From CAVUAT01 sp963848045 (GTDB lineage Bacteria; Actinomycetota; Thermoleophilia; Solirubrobacterales; 70-9): DNA of 64,000 nt. Every line of letters begins with the position of its first letter. The stretch's first letter is position 1. Positions 7,772-16,044 of this stretch are shown here, one piece after another. The notes beneath the pieces were generated by a model. It was given only the letters and a program-made list of their open reading frames with translations, did not search any database and was not told the origin of the DNA. The position numbers and the translations under genes are program-made. The DNA is taken from the NCBI GenBank assembly GCA_963848045.1, contig CAWKCC010000001.1, positions 372,001-436,000 of the forward strand. The letters are read 5' to 3'.

Positions 7772-8389
7772 TTGAGCGAGCGTCGATACGAGGCCGCCCT
7801 GTTCGACTTCGGCGGGGTGCTGACCACGCCGGTCTGGGACAGCTTCTCGGCCTTCTGCGGCAATCACGGCCTCGATCCCGAGGCGATCAGGCGGCTGTTC
7901 CGCGCGGATCCAGAGGCACTGGCGCTGCTGCGCTCGCTGGAGACCGGCGAGATCTCCGAGCCCGACTTCGAGGCCTCCTTCGCCCGCCGGCTCGGGCTCG
8001 AGAGCCCCGACGGCCTGATCGACGGCATGTTCGAGAGCATGCGGCCGCTCGATCAGATGCTCGCGGCCGTGCGCGGCGTCCGGGCCGCGGGGCTGAGGAC
8101 CGGCCTGGTCTCCAACTCGTGGAGCACGGGCCACTACGATCGCGCGCTGCTCGACCCGCTGTTCGACGCGGTGCTGATCTCGGGCGAGCTTGGCATGCAC
8201 AAGCCGCAGCCCGAGATCTACCTGCTGGCGGCCGAGCGGGTCGGCGCCGAGCCGGCCTCGTGCGTGTTCGTCGACGACCTGCGCGAGAACTGCGAGGCCG
8301 CGCAGGCCCTGGGCATGACCGCGATCCGCCATCGCGACCCGTCCGAGACGATCGCGCGCCTCACCGAGCTGACCGGCGCCGCGCTCTAG
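7772..8389 (+). CDS. HAD-superfamily hydrolase (subclass IA), ACAD10 HAD-domain-like
   Basis: 205 residues. The four HAD motifs are present: DFGGVL (motif I; the first Asp is the nucleophile, but the second acidic position is Gly, as in some HAD subfamilies), VSNSW (motif II), the lysine in MHKPQPEIY (motif III), and VFVDDLREN (motif IV). The cap lies between residues about 15 and 90. The start is uncertain; TTG 7772 is chosen because no ATG or GTG is in frame nearby. The layout closely follows the N-terminal HAD domain of animal ACAD10, which also carries a kinase and an ACAD domain, and here those are the next two genes. It may remove a phosphate or halide from an acyl substrate; not provable from sequence. 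Confidence 0.75.
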   Translation: MSERRYEAALFDFGGVLTTPVWDSFSAFCGNHGLDPEAIRRLFRADPEALALLRSLETGEISEPDFEASFARRLGLESPDGLIDGMFESMRPLDQMLAAVRGVRAAGLRTGLVSNSWSTGHYDRALLDPLFDAVLISGELGMHKPQPEIYLLAAERVGAEPASCVFVDDLRENCEAAQALGMTAIRHRDPSETIARLTELTGAAL

Positions 8390-8603
8390 CCGGGGCGCTC
8401 AGCTCGGCGGCCGCGAGGCTCCCTTGCCCAGCCACCGAATCCCGGCTGGGCTCTCGGTCCAGTCTCCATCGCCGGCCGGGCCTCCGCCTCGGTTCCCGCT
8501 ATGGGGCTGGGTGTGCTCCGCTCAGGCGTCTGATTTGACCCTGCGCGAAAGAAATGGGCGGCAGATGCCGACCTACTAAGTAATGTTGCCCCGAGGCCGC
8601 GGC

Positions 8604-10133
8604 ATGAAATTCAATCCTTCCCTGACGGCACGCTTGAGGATCGGCTTCGTGATCCTCTTCGCGCTGCTGCTCGTCGTCTCCCTGCTCGGCGTCGGGCGGC
8701 TCTACCAGATCCGGGTGGACTTCGAGCAGGAGACGAGGCGCTACTTCCAGCTCGAGGTCGAGACCGAGCAACTGCGCTCCAACTTCAACCTCGAGGAAGC
8801 CGCCGTGCGGCCACTGACCCGGGGAGAGCTGCCCGACCCGACCGGCCTCGAACAGGCGGCGGCCGACTTCCAGGCCACGGCCGAGCGGGCGGGTCTTCTC
8901 ACCGGGACGGACTCGGTGCTCACGGCTGGACTGAAGCGCACGGTGACGAACGAGCGGGCCTGGCGCAGGACGGTGGGCGAGCCGCTGCTGCGTGGCGAGA
9001 GCCCCCCTCTGGACGTGCGCAGTAGGCTGACGCGCGCCGTCACCAGCACCGGCGATGGGCTCGCGGCCGCGAGCAGGGGGGCCCGTGAGGCCGTACGGGA
9101 GAGCGCCCGCCGGGACACGCGCGACACCACGATCGTGGTCGTCGCAGGCCTCTTCGCCGCGCTGATCGCGGCCGTGATCCTGTTCTCGGGGCTGATCAAG
9201 TCGATGCGGACCCCGCTGGCGAAGCTGGTGGAGGGCGCCCGCCGACTCGCCGGCGGCGACCTCGACACGCGTGTCGAGGCCGGCGGCCCGAACGAGATAG
9301 CCGAGCTGGGCCGCGCCTTCAACGAGATGGCCGATGCGCTCGAACACGAGGCGCGGGAGCGCGACCGCGTCGAGCGGATGAAGGACGACTTCGTGCTCAC
9401 GGTCTCGCACGAGCTGCGGACCCCCGTGACCGTGGTGAAGGGATTCGCCGAGATGCTGACCTCCGAGCGGGCCAGCCTCAGCGCGCGCCAGTACGAAGCG
9501 GCCGCGGTGATCGCCGACAGCGCCGAGCAGCTTCAGAAGATGATCAACGACCTGCTGGATCTCGCTCGCAGCGACGCCGGCAAGCTCAGGATCGAGACCG
9601 AGCCCACGCCCGTGCGGGCGCTTGCCCAGCAGGCCGGGCGCCAGATGCGGCCCAGCTTCGAGGAGCGCGGCCAGGAGCTCACGGTCAGCGTCGAGAAGGG
9701 AGTCCCGGACATCGAGGCCGACCCCGGCCGCATCGGGCAGGTGCTCTCCAACCTGCTGACCAACGCCAGCAAGTACTCGCCCGAAGGAGCGACGGTGAAG
9801 CTGAGCGCGGCATCCGACGGAGGCGGGCTGGTCGAGTTCGCCGTGGCCGACGACGGCCCGGGGCTGGACGAGCAGCAGCTCAAGCACGTCTTCGACCGCT
9901 TCTGGCGCGCACAGAGCGGCGAGACCCAGGCGGTCGGCGGCACCGGGCTCGGGCTGGCGATCGCGAAGTCACTGGTCGAGCTCCACGGCGGCACGATCTC
10001 GGCCGACTCCCGTCCCGGCAAGGGGACCACGTTCCGCTTCGTGCTGCCGGCCTGTTCCGGCGGCGCGCCCCCGAGCCGCAGGCGAGGGCCGGTGCCGTCG
10101 AAGCGGAAGGTCAAAGTCAGGTCTACGAGGTGA
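8604..10133 (+). CDS. Membrane sensor histidine kinase
   Basis: 509 residues. One membrane segment at about 15-35, an extracytoplasmic helical sensor of roughly 130 residues, a second membrane segment near 175-197, a HAMP linker (about 200-250), then the kinase core: H-box SHELRTP with His269, N-box NLLTNASKYS, and G-boxes DDGPGLDE and GTGLGLAI. The C-terminus ends in a basic tail. ATG 8604 is preferred to ATG 8583 because GAGG lies seven bases upstream. The stop overlaps the start of a single-domain response regulator (GTGA), so the pair forms a two-component unit. No output gene with a DNA-binding domain is adjacent, so the signal and target are unknown. Confidence 0.9.
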   Translation: MKFNPSLTARLRIGFVILFALLLVVSLLGVGRLYQIRVDFEQETRRYFQLEVETEQLRSNFNLEEAAVRPLTRGELPDPTGLEQAAADFQATAERAGLLTGTDSVLTAGLKRTVTNERAWRRTVGEPLLRGESPPLDVRSRLTRAVTSTGDGLAAASRGAREAVRESARRDTRDTTIVVVAGLFAALIAAVILFSGLIKSMRTPLAKLVEGARRLAGGDLDTRVEAGGPNEIAELGRAFNEMADALEHEARERDRVERMKDDFVLTVSHELRTPVTVVKGFAEMLTSERASLSARQYEAAAVIADSAEQLQKMINDLLDLARSDAGKLRIETEPTPVRALAQQAGRQMRPSFEERGQELTVSVEKGVPDIEADPGRIGQVLSNLLTNASKYSPEGATVKLSAASDGGGLVEFAVADDGPGLDEQQLKHVFDRFWRAQSGETQAVGGTGLGLAIAKSLVELHGGTISADSRPGKGTTFRFVLPACSGGAPPSRRRGPVPSKRKVKVRSTR

Positions 10134-10495
10134 CTCGGGTCCTGGTCGCGGACGACTCCGAGACGGTGCTGCTGATGCTCAGCCGCCGACTGGAGCTGGA
10201 GGGCTACGAGGTGCTGACCGCGGCGGACGGCCAGGAGATGCTGGACGTGCTCGAAAGCAAAGATGAGACCTCGGCGCCCGACCTGGTCCTGCTCGACGCG
10301 ATGATGCCCCGCAAGTCGGGGATCGAAGCCCTGCGGGAGATGCGGGAGGCCGGCAGCAAGGTGCCGGTGCTGATCATCTCCGCCCATCTCGACGCGCAGG
10401 AGCCGCAGCGCATGATGGGCCTGGGAGCCGACGGCTGCGTGCCGAAGCCGTTCGATTGGGGCGAGCTGATCACCCGGATCGAGGAACTCGTCTAG
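10130..10495 (+). CDS. Single-domain response regulator (receiver only)
   Basis: 121 residues, a stand-alone CheY-like receiver. The acidic pair is in VADDSE, the phospho-acceptor Asp56 in LLDAMMP, the Thr/Ser switch position in IISAH, and Lys106 in VPKPFDW. No DNA-binding domain follows, so output must be by protein interaction or phosphorelay. The start GTG shares four bases with the kinase stop. The TAG stop overlaps the stop of the opposite-strand GH15 gene by four bases (CTAG at 10492-10495). Confidence 0.9.
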   Translation: MTRVLVADDSETVLLMLSRRLELEGYEVLTAADGQEMLDVLESKDETSAPDLVLLDAMMPRKSGIEALREMREAGSKVPVLIISAHLDAQEPQRMMGLGADGCVPKPFDWGELITRIEELV

Positions 10496-12282
10496 GCAGT
10501 GGTACGGGGGGCGAGCTTGAAGCCACCCAGCACCGACGCCGTGTTGATCAGGGCGAGGTGCGTGAAGCCCTGCGGGAAGTTGCCGATCAGGCGCTTGTTC
10601 TCGGTGTCGTACTCCTCCGAGATCAGCCCCAGGTCGTTGCAGAGCCCGAGCAGCCGCTCGAACAGCTCGCGCGCCTCGTCGGTGCGCCCGGCCATCGCCA
10701 GCGCGTCGGCCAGCCAGAACGAGCACGGCAGGAAGGCGCCCTCGACGCCCTTGAGGCCGTCCACCGAGCCGCGCGCCTGAGGAGTCGCCGAATAGCGCAG
10801 CACGAACCCGTCCGCGGTCAGCTCCCCCTGCACGGCGTCGATCAGCCCGATCACCCGTGCGTCGTCGGGGGGTAGGAAGCCGACAGCCGGAATCAGCAGC
10901 GTGGCGGCATCGAGTTCCTCGGAGCCGTAGTACTGCGTGAAGGTGTTTCGCTTCGGGTCAAAGGCCCGGTCGCAGACCTCGGCGTGAACCTCGTCGCGAA
11001 GCTCTCGCCAGTGATCGATTTCGCCCTCGAGGTCGTACTCCTCGGCGGCGCCGATCATCCTGTCGAAGGCGACCCAGACCATCACCTTGGAGTGGGTGAA
11101 GTGGCGGCGAGGGCCTCGTACCTCCCAGATCCCATCGTCGGGCTCGCGCCAGACCGACTCCAGGTGTCTGACGGCGGCCAACTGCCGTTCCCAGCCGAGC
11201 GGGTCGACCCTGCCGATCAGCTTGCGTGCCCGGTCGGCCGCGTCCAGCAGCTCTCCCGTGATGTCAAGCTGGAACTGCTCGGATGCCGCGTTTCCGATGC
11301 GTACGGGAGCGGAGCCCTCGTAGCCGGGCAGCCAGTCGATGATCTCCTCCGAGAGCCGCCGCTCGCCTGCCACCCCGTAGAGGATCTGGGCCTGGGAGGG
11401 GTGGGAGGCGGTCGCGCGCTCCAGCCATCCCCCGAAGGCCTGGGCCTCTTTCGCGTACCCGCCCAGCATCAGGGCGTCGATGCTGAGCGCGGCGTCGCGC
11501 AGCCAGCAGTAGCGATAATCCCAGTTGCGCTCGCCGCCGATCGCCTCGGGCAGAGAGGTCGTGGGCGCGGCGACGATGCCACCTGTCTCATCGAAGCTCA
11601 GCGCCTTCAAGGTGACCAGGGAGCGCACCACCTCATCGCGCCACTCGCCCTCGTAGGCGCACGAATGGGACCACTCGTGCCAGTGACGCTCGGTGTTCTC
11701 GATCGCCCAGTCGCCGTCGATCGCCGTCGGCTGGCCGAGATGGGATGGGCTCCAGGCGAGCGTGAAAGGGACGAGCTCACCCTCGACGACCTCGAACTCC
11801 GAGACCGTTGTCAGGTCCTGACCCTCCAGGGGCGCCTCGGTGCGCAGGTAGAGCGCATTGGGGCCGGCGACGGCGCTGATGCCCTCGTCGCTGCTGCGCA
11901 CCCAGGGCACGGTGCGCCCGTAGTCGAAGCGGATAACGAGGTCCATCCTCATCCTGACCGTGCCTCGCACGCCCTCGACCAGGCGCACGATCGTCGGGCC
12001 CTCTGCCTGCGGCGCCATGCAGTCCGTGACCCGGACCGCGCCGTCGGCGGTCTCGAACTCGGTCTCGAGCACCAGCGTGGCATCGCGATAGCGCCGGGAT
12101 GAGCGGATCACCTGGTCGGCGGGCGCCAGCGTCCAGTGGCCATGGCTCTCGTCGCCGAGCAATGCGGCGAAGCAGGACGCGGAGTCGAAGCGGGGCGGAC
12201 AGAACCAGTCGATCGAGCCGTTGCGGCCGACCAGCGCCGCGGTGCGCATATCGCCGATCAGGGCGTAGTCCTCGATCAGCAC
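10492..12282 (-). CDS. Glycoside hydrolase family 15 protein (trehalase / glucan 1,4-alpha-glucosidase type)
   Basis: 596 residues, cytoplasmic. The N-terminus IEDYALIGDMRTAALVG and IDWFCPPRFD is the usual opening of bacterial GH15 proteins; a beta-rich N-domain runs to about residue 210 and the (alpha/alpha)6 barrel follows. NWDYRYCWLRDA (about 255) and VEGAFLPCSFW (about 515) contain the substrate-binding and catalytic Glu regions. In mycobacteria and Thermoplasma this form is often a trehalase, so hydrolysis of trehalose to glucose is a fair guess, but glucoamylase-like activity on maltooligosaccharides cannot be excluded. GTG start at 12282 with AAGGGGG upstream. It follows a DEAD-box helicase by 30 bases on the same strand. 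Confidence 0.88.
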   Translation of the reverse strand: MLIEDYALIGDMRTAALVGRNGSIDWFCPPRFDSASCFAALLGDESHGHWTLAPADQVIRSSRRYRDATLVLETEFETADGAVRVTDCMAPQAEGPTIVRLVEGVRGTVRMRMDLVIRFDYGRTVPWVRSSDEGISAVAGPNALYLRTEAPLEGQDLTTVSEFEVVEGELVPFTLAWSPSHLGQPTAIDGDWAIENTERHWHEWSHSCAYEGEWRDEVVRSLVTLKALSFDETGGIVAAPTTSLPEAIGGERNWDYRYCWLRDAALSIDALMLGGYAKEAQAFGGWLERATASHPSQAQILYGVAGERRLSEEIIDWLPGYEGSAPVRIGNAASEQFQLDITGELLDAADRARKLIGRVDPLGWERQLAAVRHLESVWREPDDGIWEVRGPRRHFTHSKVMVWVAFDRMIGAAEEYDLEGEIDHWRELRDEVHAEVCDRAFDPKRNTFTQYYGSEELDAATLLIPAVGFLPPDDARVIGLIDAVQGELTADGFVLRYSATPQARGSVDGLKGVEGAFLPCSFWLADALAMAGRTDEARELFERLLGLCNDLGLISEEYDTENKRLIGNFPQGFTHLALINTASVLGGFKLAPRTTA

Positions 12283-12312
12283 CGGCGCCCCCTTCGGCCC
12301 TGCCGCGCGCGC

Positions 12313-13791
12313 CTAGGAGCGCGCGACCTCCATGCGGATCTGCTTGCCCTTGAGCTTGGTGCCGTCGAGGAACTCGACCGCGCGCTCGGCCTGATCGGCA
12401 TCGAGCTCGACGAACGAGAAGCGTTCGAGCACCCGGATCGAGGCGATCGCGGCCTCGGGGATCACGGCGCCCTCGGTCAGGGCCCAGCGCAGGTCCTCTT
12501 CCTCGATGCCGCCGCGGCGGCCGCGGTTGACGAACAGCTTGGTACGGCCGTTGCTGTCGGCCAGGCTCGCCGCCGGCTCCGGCGTGGCCTCGTCGCGCTG
12601 GCGGCGGCGCGGGCGTGGAGCGTGCTCGAGGCGCTCCTCGGGCGGCTCCCACTCGCCGATCGGCGCCTTCACGACCCGCTCGATCGTCTTCAGGTCCTCG
12701 CGCTGCTTGGCGGTGGCGAAGGTGATCGCGCGCCCCGTCCTTCCGACCCGCCCCGTGCGCCCGATTCGGTGCACGTAGATCTCGGGGTTGTTGGGCAGGT
12801 CGTAGTTGATGACGTGCGTGACGTGCTCGATGTCGAGCCCCCGCGCGGCGATGTCGGTGGCGACGAGCAACGGCACCTTGTGCTCCTTGAAGGAGATCAT
12901 CACCCCGTCGCGCTGGCCCTGGCTGAGGTCGCCGTGCAGCGCCTTCACCCGCAGTCCCTTGTTGGAGAGATCGCGCTCGAGGCGCGAGGCGCCGATCTTG
13001 GTGCGGCAGAAGATGATCGCCTGCTCGGGCTCCTCGGCCTTGAGCACCTCCACCACTCGGCTGAGCTTGTCGCGCGGCTCAACCATCACGTATGCCTGCT
13101 CCACCGAGTCCACGGTGAGCTTCCTGGGCGTCACCCGAATCGTCACCGGGTCGTACATGTAGGTCTCCGCGAGCCGCGCCACGGGAGCCGGCATGGTCGC
13201 CGAGAAGAGCGCGGTCTGGCGACCGCTCGGGCACATGCGCAGGATCTTCTCCACGTCCTCGATGAAGCCGAGGTCGAGCATCTCGTCGGCCTCGTCGAGG
13301 ACGACGTAGCGGGATGAGGTCAGCACCAGCGACTGGCGCGAGATCAGGTCCATCATGCGGCCGACGGTGGCGACCACGACCTGGGCCCCGTGGCGCAGGC
13401 GCGCCTGCTGCTCGCGGATCGGGGCGCCACCGAAGACCGCGACGATCTCGACCCCTTCGAGGTGCTCGGCGTATGCGCGCATCGCCTGGGTCACCTGGAT
13501 GCAGAGCTCGCGGGTCGGCGTCAGCACGAAGGCCTGCGTCTCCTCGTTCTCGGGATCGATGTAGTCAAGCAGCGGCAGGCCGAAGGCCGCGGTCTTGCCG
13601 CTGCCGGTCTGGGCCTGGCCGATCACGTCCTGCCCGCCCAGCAGCGCCGGGATCGCCTGCGCCTGGATCGGCGTGGGCTCGGTATAGCCGAGCTCCTCGA
13701 GGGTGGTCAGCAGACTGCCGGAGAGACCGAGCTCGCGAAAGCTCTTGGCCTCGCTTCGCTCCTCCTCCACTCGCTCTTCGGTGTCCGGCAC
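12313..13791 (-). CDS. DEAD-box ATP-dependent RNA helicase (DeaD/CsdA-like) with DbpA-type RNA-binding domain
   Basis: 492 residues. All helicase motifs are visible: Q-motif near PTPIQAQAIP, Walker A AQTGSGKT, PTRELC, DEAD box DEADEM, SAT, and HRIGRTGR. After the core, an Arg-rich linker (about 365-400) leads to a C-terminal DbpA/CsdA-type RNA-recognition domain (about 415-490). Such enzymes remodel RNA in ribosome assembly and mRNA decay, often in the cold. The GTG start is seven bases after TAGCCT, so a leaderless transcript is predicted, which is unusual for a helicase often controlled by a long 5' leader. It lies 14 bases after the quinone reductase stop. Confidence 0.92.
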   Translation of the reverse strand: MPDTEERVEEERSEAKSFRELGLSGSLLTTLEELGYTEPTPIQAQAIPALLGGQDVIGQAQTGSGKTAAFGLPLLDYIDPENEETQAFVLTPTRELCIQVTQAMRAYAEHLEGVEIVAVFGGAPIREQQARLRHGAQVVVATVGRMMDLISRQSLVLTSSRYVVLDEADEMLDLGFIEDVEKILRMCPSGRQTALFSATMPAPVARLAETYMYDPVTIRVTPRKLTVDSVEQAYVMVEPRDKLSRVVEVLKAEEPEQAIIFCRTKIGASRLERDLSNKGLRVKALHGDLSQGQRDGVMISFKEHKVPLLVATDIAARGLDIEHVTHVINYDLPNNPEIYVHRIGRTGRVGRTGRAITFATAKQREDLKTIERVVKAPIGEWEPPEERLEHAPRPRRRQRDEATPEPAASLADSNGRTKLFVNRGRRGGIEEEDLRWALTEGAVIPEAAIASIRVLERFSFVELDADQAERAVEFLDGTKLKGKQIRMEVARS

Positions 13792-13798
13792 GGGACTC

Positions 13799-13804
13799 AG
13801 GCTA
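13799..13804 (-). promoter_or_regulatory. Leaderless -10 element before the RNA helicase
   Basis: TAGCCT on the minus strand, seven bases before the GTG at 13791. It sits in the 14-base gap after the quinone reductase stop, so the helicase probably has its own promoter. Confidence 0.5.
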
Positions 13805-13805
13805 G

Positions 13806-14750
13806 CTATGAGGCTGGATCTAGCAGCAGCTTGCCCGTGGTGCGGCGCTGCTTCAGGTCCTCGTGGGCCCGCGCGGCCTCGCTCAGCGGGTAGACCTCGC
13901 CGATCACGACCTCGAGCTCGCCGGAGGCCACAGCCCCCAACAGCTCGGCGATCGCCGGCGCCACCAAGTCGCGCCGCGCAAGCAGGTGAACGAGCCAGAA
14001 GCCGATCACTGCCCGCGAGCTCGCCAGCAGCCTGTTGGTCTCGACCGTGTTGGGATGGCGGCCGGCGTTGCCGAAGACCACGATTCGCCCCAGGGGCGCC
14101 AGGCAGGCGAGCTCGGCCTCGAAGCCCGTGCCGCTCATGTGCAGCACGACGTCGACCGGCTTGCCTTCGTTGGCCTCGAGAATCGCTGCCTCGAGATCAT
14201 CCGCCCGGGAGTCGGCGGTTGCGTCGGCACCGAGCCTCGCCACCAGCTCGCGCTTCTCATCGCTGGAGGCCAGCCCGATCACGCGGGCGCCGGCGCGCTT
14301 GGCGAGCTGCACCGCAAGGCTCCCGGTCCCCCCGGCCGCGGCCTCGATCGCGACGGCCTCCCCCTCCTGGATGTGCGCGCAGCGATGCAGCAGGCCATAG
14401 GCGGTCAGGCCCTGGAGCAGCAGCCCGGCCGCCTGCTCGTCGGTAACCTCGTCGGGGACGGGGATCAGCCAGCCCTCGTTGACGGCGATCTTCTCCGCGT
14501 AGCCCCCACCCCCCAGAAGCGCCGCGACGCGCCGGCCATCGGGCGTCGTGCCGGCGATCTCGCCCCCGGGGATCAGCGGCAGCGACTGCTCGGCCAGGTA
14601 GTCGTTCTGGATCGCGTGCGTATCGGCGAAGTTGACGCCCGAGCGCACCACGTCGACCAGCACCTCGCCCTCGCCGGGCTCGGGGTCGGGCAGCTCGACC
14701 AGCCTCATCACCTCGGGCCCGCCGAACTCCTCGATCTGAATAGCCTTCAC
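13806..14750 (-). CDS. Quinone oxidoreductase-like MDR (zinc-independent alcohol dehydrogenase family)
   Basis: 314 residues. The N-terminal GroES-like fold starts with VKAIQIEEFGGPEVM, typical for NADPH:quinone reductase homologues, and lacks the zinc-binding cysteines of true alcohol dehydrogenases. The nucleotide-binding motif AAAGGTGSLAVQLAKRAGA lies near residue 140-158. A two-electron reduction of quinones or enals with NADPH is expected. The start is the GTG at 14750, fixed by the family N-terminus and by TATGTT six bases upstream; a far longer frame upstream is spurious. Divergent from the PfkB gene. Confidence 0.85.
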   Translation of the reverse strand: MKAIQIEEFGGPEVMRLVELPDPEPGEGEVLVDVVRSGVNFADTHAIQNDYLAEQSLPLIPGGEIAGTTPDGRRVAALLGGGGYAEKIAVNEGWLIPVPDEVTDEQAAGLLLQGLTAYGLLHRCAHIQEGEAVAIEAAAGGTGSLAVQLAKRAGARVIGLASSDEKRELVARLGADATADSRADDLEAAILEANEGKPVDVVLHMSGTGFEAELACLAPLGRIVVFGNAGRHPNTVETNRLLASSRAVIGFWLVHLLARRDLVAPAIAELLGAVASGELEVVIGEVYPLSEAARAHEDLKQRRTTGKLLLDPAS

Positions 14751-14756
14751 GTCCTC

Positions 14757-14762
14757 AACATA
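14757..14762 (-). promoter_or_regulatory. Leaderless -10 element before the quinone reductase
   Basis: TATGTT on the minus strand, six bases before the GTG at 14750, so transcription likely begins at the start codon. The rest of the 135-base divergent gap to 14885 shows no clear -35 box. Confidence 0.5.
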
Positions 14763-14885
14763 CCGGCCAGCTCCACCACCGGCCACCTCGCGACGCCGAT
14801 CCCGCCACCTCCTCGGGCTGCGACCCTGCGGGGGTGCGGGATGATCGGCCGACAGTCGTGGCCCCCTTTGAAAGGCGCTTTTCAG

Positions 14886-15809
14886 ATGTCGCTGACAGCT
14901 GTGGGTTCCATTGCGTTTGACTCCGTACGCACGCCCTTCGGGGAGCGGGATCGGATGCTGGGCGGGTCGGCGGTGCATTTTGCGCTGGCCGCGAGCTTCT
15001 TCACCGAGGTCAGGATCGTGGGGCCGGTCGGTGACGACTTCGGCGACAGCGAGGTCTCGGTCCTCGACAGGCACGGAGTCGTCACCGAGGACATCGAGCG
15101 GGTCGCGGGCGGCGAGACCTTCTTCTGGCGCGGCCACTACGAGTACGACATGAACGTCGCCCACACCGAGGAGACCGAGCTCAACGTCTTCGCCGATTTC
15201 GACCCCAAGCTGTCCGAGTCCTCGCGGAGGGCCGAGACGCTGTTCTTGGGGAACATCCAGCCCGACCTCCAGCGCGGCGTTCGCAGGGAGTGCACGAGCT
15301 CCAAGTTCGTCGCGCTCGACTCGATGAACCTCTGGATCGACAACGAGCGCGATTCCCTGCTGGCCGCGATCCGCGAGACGGACTGCGTGCTGCTCAACGA
15401 CGCCGAGATCAGGATGCTGACCGGTGAGCCCAACCTCGCCCGTGCCGCAAGGGTGCTGATGGGCCTTGGGCCCAGCGTCGTGGTGGCCAAGCGGGGGGAG
15501 TACGGCGCAGCGCTGTTCACGGCAAGCGACTTCTTCGCGATCCCGGGCTACCTGCTCGAGGACGTTCGCGACCCCACCGGCGCCGGGGACAGCTTCGCGG
15601 GCGGCTTCCTCGGCTTCCTCGACGGCCAGCTCGCCTCGGGCCTCTCGCCGCTGGACATCGACGCCCTGCGCCGCTCGATGGCATACGGATCGGTGCTCGC
15701 CTCGTTCAACGTCGAGGACTTCGGCACCGAGAGGGTCGCCGAGCTGACCATGCCCGAGATCGAGCGCCGTCTGCGCGACTTCAAGCGCATCACCCATTTC
15801 GAGGTCTGA
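14886..15809 (+). CDS. PfkB-family carbohydrate (or nucleoside) kinase
   Basis: 307 residues, ribokinase fold. It opens with VGSIAFDSV and GERDRMLGGSAVHFA, the substrate-binding GG region, and has the anion-hole motif DPTGAGDSFAGG with catalytic Asp235. The start ATG 14886 is preceded by GAAAGGCG. The C-terminal pattern (GSVLASFNVEDFGTER) is seen in actinobacterial PfkB proteins annotated as sugar or adenosine kinases. The phosphate acceptor is not predictable. It stands alone: divergent from the quinone reductase and convergent with a degraded frame on the other strand. Confidence 0.85.
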   Translation: MSLTAVGSIAFDSVRTPFGERDRMLGGSAVHFALAASFFTEVRIVGPVGDDFGDSEVSVLDRHGVVTEDIERVAGGETFFWRGHYEYDMNVAHTEETELNVFADFDPKLSESSRRAETLFLGNIQPDLQRGVRRECTSSKFVALDSMNLWIDNERDSLLAAIRETDCVLLNDAEIRMLTGEPNLARAARVLMGLGPSVVVAKRGEYGAALFTASDFFAIPGYLLEDVRDPTGAGDSFAGGFLGFLDGQLASGLSPLDIDALRRSMAYGSVLASFNVEDFGTERVAELTMPEIERRLRDFKRITHFEV

Positions 15810-15822
15810 TCGACCGGGCCGC

Positions 15823-16044
15823 TCAGCGCAGACGCGCCTCGTCGAGGTCGAGCCCGCGCTGCACCTTGCCGGGGTCCTCGATCGGCTCGCCCGCCTCGCC
15901 CCCCCGAGAGCACGGCAGGGCAGCAGGCGAAGCGTGCCCGGTAGAGATCGCGCAGGCGCTCGAGGGACTCCTCGGGCAGGCCCTCTCGCTCGGCCTCCAG
16001 CTCGTCGAGGCGATCGAGCGCGGCGGCGAGTCTAGGATTGGGCC
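15823..16044 (-). pseudogene. Frameshifted remnant of a membrane-antiporter-like C-terminus (tentative)
   Basis: On the minus strand a frame with good coding character reads LDELEAEREGLPEESLERLR and then, after a run of seven G (15899-15905), continues in another frame as GGEAGEPIEDPGKVQRG to a TGA at 15823. Removing one G joins the two pieces. No ATG, GTG or TTG is available upstream, so only a C-terminal piece remains. The Leu/Glu/Arg heptad style resembles the cytoplasmic tail of CPA1-type Na+/H+ antiporters, but the match is from memory and weak. It lies antisense to the promoter of the DsbA-like gene. Confidence 0.3.
16033..16038 (+). promoter_or_regulatory. Leaderless -10 element before the DsbA-like gene
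   Basis: TAGGAT followed by six bases and the GTG at 16045. A clear example of the window-wide pattern. Confidence 0.55.

Noticed and set aside
6662..8332. An extended start for the APH kinase at 8332
   Set aside because: The extra 203 codons are antisense to the HAD gene; ATG 7723 has a leaderless box and fits the family length.
13806..15797. A 663-codon minus-strand frame running across the PfkB gene into the quinone reductase
   Set aside because: The family N-terminus, a -10 box and GTG at 14750 define the reductase start; the upstream part is antisense to a motif-complete kinase.
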